Below, piece by piece: positions 6,624-9,223 of a DNA stretch of 9,223 bases. How positions within the stretch are numbered: position 1 is the stretch's first letter; each line of letters opens with the position of its first letter. The DNA is from an uncultured Paracoccaceae bacterium. Lineage in GTDB: Bacteria > Pseudomonadota > Alphaproteobacteria > Rhodobacterales > Rhodobacteraceae. The DNA lies in NCBI GenBank assembly GCA_937927885.1, contig CALEZJ010000150.1:1-9223 (forward strand), written 5' to 3'. A program made the translations under genes and the position numbers. The notes beneath the pieces are model-generated. The model was given only the letters and a program-made list of their open reading frames with translations. It had not been told where the DNA came from and made no database searches.

Positions 6624-6639
6624 ATTTGCGGAGTGCCCC

Positions 6640-7809
6640 ATGCCCGTCATCACCACCATCGAGGATCTTCGCCGCCTGCACCAGCGGCGCGCGCCCAAGA
6701 TGTTCTGGGATTACTGCGAATCCGGCAGCTGGACCGAGCAGACCTTTCGCGACAATACCAGCGATTTCCACAAGATCCGCCTGCGCCAGCGGGTGGCGGT
6801 GGACATGTCGAACCGAACGACCGCCAGCCGGATGATCGGTCAGCCGGTGGCGATGCCGGTGGCGCTGGCGCCGGTCGGGTTGACGGGGATGCAGCACGCG
6901 GATGGCGAGATCCTGGCGGCGAAGGCAGCCGAGGCTTTCGGCGTGCCCTTCACGCTGTCCACCATGTCGATCTGTTCGATCGAGGATGTCGCCGCGCATA
7001 CGACGAAGCCCTTCTGGTTCCAGCTCTATGTGATGAAGGACGAGGATTTCGTCCGCCGCATCCTGCAACGGGCCAAGGATGCCGGGGTTTCGGCGCTGGT
7101 GCTGACGCTGGATCTTCAACTGTTGGGCCAGCGGCACAAGGATCTGAAGAACGGCCTGTCCGCGCCGCCAAAGCTGAAACTGGCAACCATGGCCGATCTG
7201 GCCACCAAGGTGCGCTGGGGGCTGGGGATGCTGGGCACCAGACGGCGGTTCTTTGGCAACATCGTCGGTCACGCCAAGGGGGTGGGTGATGCGTCCTCGC
7301 TGGGCTCCTGGACAGCCGAGCAGTTCGACCTGCAACTCGACTGGGGCAAGATCGAAAAGCTGCGCGACATGTGGGGCGGCAAGCTGATCCTGAAAGGGAT
7401 CAACGATCCCGAGGATGCGGTGATGGCGCAGAAGATCGGCGCCGATGCGATCGTGGTGTCGAACCACGGCGGCCGACAACTGGACGGGGCGATGTCGTCG
7501 ATCCGCATGCTGCCCTCGATCCTCGATGCGGTGGGGGGCACGACCGAGGTGCATCTGGACAGCGGCATCCGCTCGGGTCAGGACGTGCTGAAGGCTTTGG
7601 CGATGGGGGCGACGGGGACCTATATCGGACGGGCCTTTGTCTATGGGCTTGGGGCGATGGGGCAGGCGGGGGTCACGAAGGCGCTCGAAGTCATCCACGC
7701 CGAACTGGACAAGACCATGGCGCTGTGCGGCGAGCGGGACGTGACGGCTTTGGGGCGGCACAACCTGCTGGTGCCGCAGGGGTTTGGCGATCCCACGGTC
7801 GTGATCTGA
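6640..7809 (+). CDS. lldD: FMN-dependent alpha-hydroxy acid (L-lactate-type) dehydrogenase
   Basis: Enzymes of this family oxidise L-2-hydroxy acids to 2-keto acids through FMN, and LldD passes electrons from L-lactate to the respiratory chain at the membrane. The 389-residue length fits LldD. Active-site landmarks are Tyr25 (FWDYCESG), ALAPVG at 76-80 in the FMN-binding region, Tyr130 (FQLYV), Asp158 (LTLDLQLLGQR), Arg165, Lys252 (LILKGI), the catalytic His276 and substrate-binding Arg279 in SNHGGRQLDG, DSGIRSG at 307-313, and GR at 330-331. The region at about 175-225, between the GLS and SSLGSW segments, is the variable loop that differs among family members. I chose the ATG at 6640 because GGAG lies six bases upstream and no family resemblance precedes MPVITTIED. 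It diverges from argC. L-lactate is the likeliest substrate, but another 2-hydroxy acid such as mandelate or glycolate cannot be excluded. Confidence 0.85.
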   Translation: MPVITTIEDLRRLHQRRAPKMFWDYCESGSWTEQTFRDNTSDFHKIRLRQRVAVDMSNRTTASRMIGQPVAMPVALAPVGLTGMQHADGEILAAKAAEAFGVPFTLSTMSICSIEDVAAHTTKPFWFQLYVMKDEDFVRRILQRAKDAGVSALVLTLDLQLLGQRHKDLKNGLSAPPKLKLATMADLATKVRWGLGMLGTRRRFFGNIVGHAKGVGDASSLGSWTAEQFDLQLDWGKIEKLRDMWGGKLILKGINDPEDAVMAQKIGADAIVVSNHGGRQLDGAMSSIRMLPSILDAVGGTTEVHLDSGIRSGQDVLKALAMGATGTYIGRAFVYGLGAMGQAGVTKALEVIHAELDKTMALCGERDVTALGRHNLLVPQGFGDPTVVI

Positions 7810-7820
7810 GCCGGAGGAGC

Positions 7821-7839
7821 AGGGGGCATTCTGCCCCCT
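7821..7839 (+). terminator. lldD: GC hairpin after the dehydrogenase gene
   Basis: A perfect 8-bp stem (AGGGGGCA with TGCCCCCT, loop ttc) starts 11 bp after the stop codon and is followed by the pyrimidine-rich CTCTTC. It is close to an intrinsic terminator but lacks a clear T-run. Its other side may also serve the convergent beta-CASP gene, whose stop is at 7894. Confidence 0.6.
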
Positions 7840-7862
7840 CTTCGCTGCGCGAATTCACCCCC

Positions 7863-7886
7863 AGAGGATATTTGAGGACAGATGAG
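7863..7886 (+). repeat. TATTT-type intergenic motif downstream of the dehydrogenase
   Basis: This stretch has TATTT at 7869-7873 followed by GGACAGATGAG. Aligned without gaps to the two arms of the 1290-1349 repeat, it shares TATTT, a G four bases later, the ATGA block and the final G. As there, it follows a GC hairpin behind a gene stop and lies in the same direction as that gene. I recall similar motifs being common after genes in Rhodobacteraceae; the function is unknown. Confidence 0.5.
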
Positions 7887-7893
7887 GGGACGG

Positions 7894-9223
7894 TCAGTCC
7901 TCGGCCCGGTCGAGCGCGCGGCGCAACTGGCGCAGCAGGGCGTCTCGCCGAAGCGCGTCCGGCGCGGCCCGCAGAGCCTCGTCGATGTCCAGAAGCAGGG
8001 TCGAGACATCGTTGTGCCAGTCCGGTGCCGCCACGGCTTCGGGTGCGATGCGCGGCGGGCGTATGGGAGCGTCGAGGCCGCGCGGCCCCTCGGGCGTCAG
8101 TTCAAAGGTCTGATCCAGCAATGGCATCAGCACTGGCGCGGCGAGGCGCGGGCGCAGGGTCTCGGCCAGGGCCGATATGGCCGGGGGCTCGCCATGGGTG
8201 AGGAAGGCGCCAAGGCGCACCGGGGCGCGCGCCATGACCCAGTCGGTCAGTTCGGGCCCGTCCGCATGGCCGCTGTAGCCGTCGAAATTGCGGATGCGGG
8301 CATGGACCGGGTAGGTTTCGCCCTGGATGCGCACCGATGACGCGCCATCGACCAAAAGCCGCCCCAGCGTGCCCACAGCCTGATAGCCTACCATGAGGAT
8401 TGTTGCCGCCTCTGACCAGAGCCAGCGCTTCAGCCGGTGGCGGATGCGCCCGGCCTCGCACATGCCCGAGGCGGCGATGACGATGTGAAAGCCGTCGATC
8501 TGGTCGAGACGTTTCGAATCCTCAAGGCTCTGGGTGAAATGCAGGTTCGGCGCGCGCAGGCCCTGGGTCAGGGATTGGTCATGGCTCAGGCTTCGGCGAT
8601 GGCGCAGAAAAACCTCGGTCGCGCGGGTGGCCAGCGGGCTGTCGATATGGATCGGGATATCGGGCAGCGCGCCCTCGCGGATCAGAAGGGTCAGATCGGC
8701 GATCAATTCCTGCGCGCGCTCGACCGCAAAGGAGGGGATAAGCAGCACCCCATCCGGGCGCATCGCGGCGCGAACCTCGTCGCGCAGGGCGAGGCGGCGG
8801 GCCTCGTCACTGGTCGCGGGGCGGTCCGTGCCGCCATAGGTGCTTTCGACGATCAGGTAATCGACGCCCGTGGGGCCCTCGGGGGCGGGATGCAGCAGTT
8901 TGGCGGCTGGGCCGAGATCGCCTGAAAACAGCAGGCGGAGTGGCTCGGATCCGTCAATCTCGATCTCGACCGAGGCCGAGCCCAGCATGTGGCCGGCGTT
9001 CCAGAACCGCGCCCGCACCCCGGCCAGCACGGTGACCCAGTCGCCAAAGGCATGTCCCGCGAACTGCGCCAGCGTCGTCTCGACATCGGCAGCCGTATAG
9101 ATCGGCTCGACCGCCCCCTGATGCCAGCGGGCCCGGCGGCGGTTCAATTGCTGCACTTCGATCGCCTGGATATGCGCTGAATCGGGCAGCATGACGCTGC
9201 ACAGGTCCTGCCTGAGCCGGGTC
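7894..9223 (-). CDS. Metallo-beta-lactamase/beta-CASP nuclease, C-terminal part (partial)
   Basis: The frame is open to the right edge, so the N-terminal part, which should hold the HxHxDH zinc motif, is outside the window. Counted from the Met at 9192, the visible motifs are MLPDSAHIQ (1-9), the zinc ligands His68 (GHMLGSA) and Asp92 (SGDLG), and the beta-CASP motifs A (Glu116, ESTYG), B (His252, in ASGM...GRIRHRL) and C (His309, SGHAD), then THGEP near 332-336. This is the RNA-specificity architecture of bacterial and archaeal beta-CASP nucleases (CPSF73-like, not RNase J-like), which cut or degrade RNA in the cytoplasm. After the fold ends near 370 there is a tail of about 60 residues with a charged, probably helical end rich in Leu, Arg and Asp. 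The Met at 9192 is internal, because the residues before it continue the family pattern (LCSVMLPDSAH). No neighbour suggests a pathway. Confidence 0.88.
   Translation of the reverse strand, partial: TRLRQDLCSVMLPDSAHIQAIEVQQLNRRRARWHQGAVEPIYTAADVETTLAQFAGHAFGDWVTVLAGVRARFWNAGHMLGSASVEIEIDGSEPLRLLFSGDLGPAAKLLHPAPEGPTGVDYLIVESTYGGTDRPATSDEARRLALRDEVRAAMRPDGVLLIPSFAVERAQELIADLTLLIREGALPDIPIHIDSPLATRATEVFLRHRRSLSHDQSLTQGLRAPNLHFTQSLEDSKRLDQIDGFHIVIAASGMCEAGRIRHRLKRWLWSEAATILMVGYQAVGTLGRLLVDGASSVRIQGETYPVHARIRNFDGYSGHADGPELTDWVMARAPVRLGAFLTHGEPPAISALAETLRPRLAAPVLMPLLDQTFELTPEGPRGLDAPIRPPRIAPEAVAAPDWHNDVSTLLLDIDEALRAAPDALRRDALLRQLRRALDRAED

Noticed and set aside
6510..6698. Extended N-terminus for argC in the same frame
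   Set aside because: It would run through the dehydrogenase promoter and start codon, and the residues show no ArgC resemblance; GGGGGA before the ATG at 6509 settles the start.
6511..7761. Minus-strand open frame of 416 codons opposite the dehydrogenase
   Set aside because: It is composed of His/Arg/Gln-rich sequence antisense to a complete FMN dehydrogenase; it is a shadow of that gene's codon bias.

Overview
The window is GC-rich (roughly two thirds G+C by eye) chromosomal DNA with tightly packed genes. It looks like an alphaproteobacterium of the Rhodobacteraceae (Rhodobacter/Paracoccus/Roseobacter) type. The reasons are the short 'type 2' ArgC, an LldD-type dehydrogenase carrying the GQRHKDLKNGLS signature, the codon bias, and GC-rich hairpins followed by a TATTT...ATGA-like motif after gene ends. 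The assignment rests on pattern recognition, not on a search. No rRNA, tRNA, CRISPR array, IS element, phage gene or other sign of recent transfer was seen.

Left part (1-1408): the first 44 codons of a flavin reductase-domain protein run off the left edge on the minus strand. It diverges from a complete nucleoside hydrolase across a 125-bp gap that holds a dense cluster of ACGT cores and palindromes, a candidate operator. Nucleoside hydrolase and ychF converge on a 217-bp gap holding three hairpins, one a long imperfect inverted repeat.

Middle part (1409-4657, minus strand): three co-directional genes with about 60-bp gaps, probably one transcription unit. In transcription order they are an OpgB/MdoB-like membrane phosphoglycerol (alkaline-phosphatase/sulfatase superfamily) transferase, a small four-helix HemJ/CopD-type membrane protein, and the ATPase YchF. 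The first gene diverges from a lone trpA.

Right part (4764-9223): trpA (plus) converges on argC (minus) over a 36-bp gap almost filled by one hairpin. argC diverges from an FMN-dependent lactate-type dehydrogenase (plus), and that gap carries a candidate promoter, an inverted repeat and two abutting GANTC sites. The dehydrogenase converges on a metallo-beta-lactamase/beta-CASP nuclease (minus) whose N-terminal part lies beyond the right edge.

Functionally the window mixes housekeeping metabolism (tryptophan and arginine synthesis, nucleoside salvage, lactate-type oxidation), RNA or translation-linked functions (YchF, beta-CASP nuclease) and a cell-envelope gene. I found no evidence for a new defence or mobile system. 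The points most worth a second look are the compact OpgB-like enzyme with Ser at the expected Thr nucleophile position, the HemJ-like small membrane protein beside it, and the recurring 'stop - hairpin - TATTT motif' intergenic unit.
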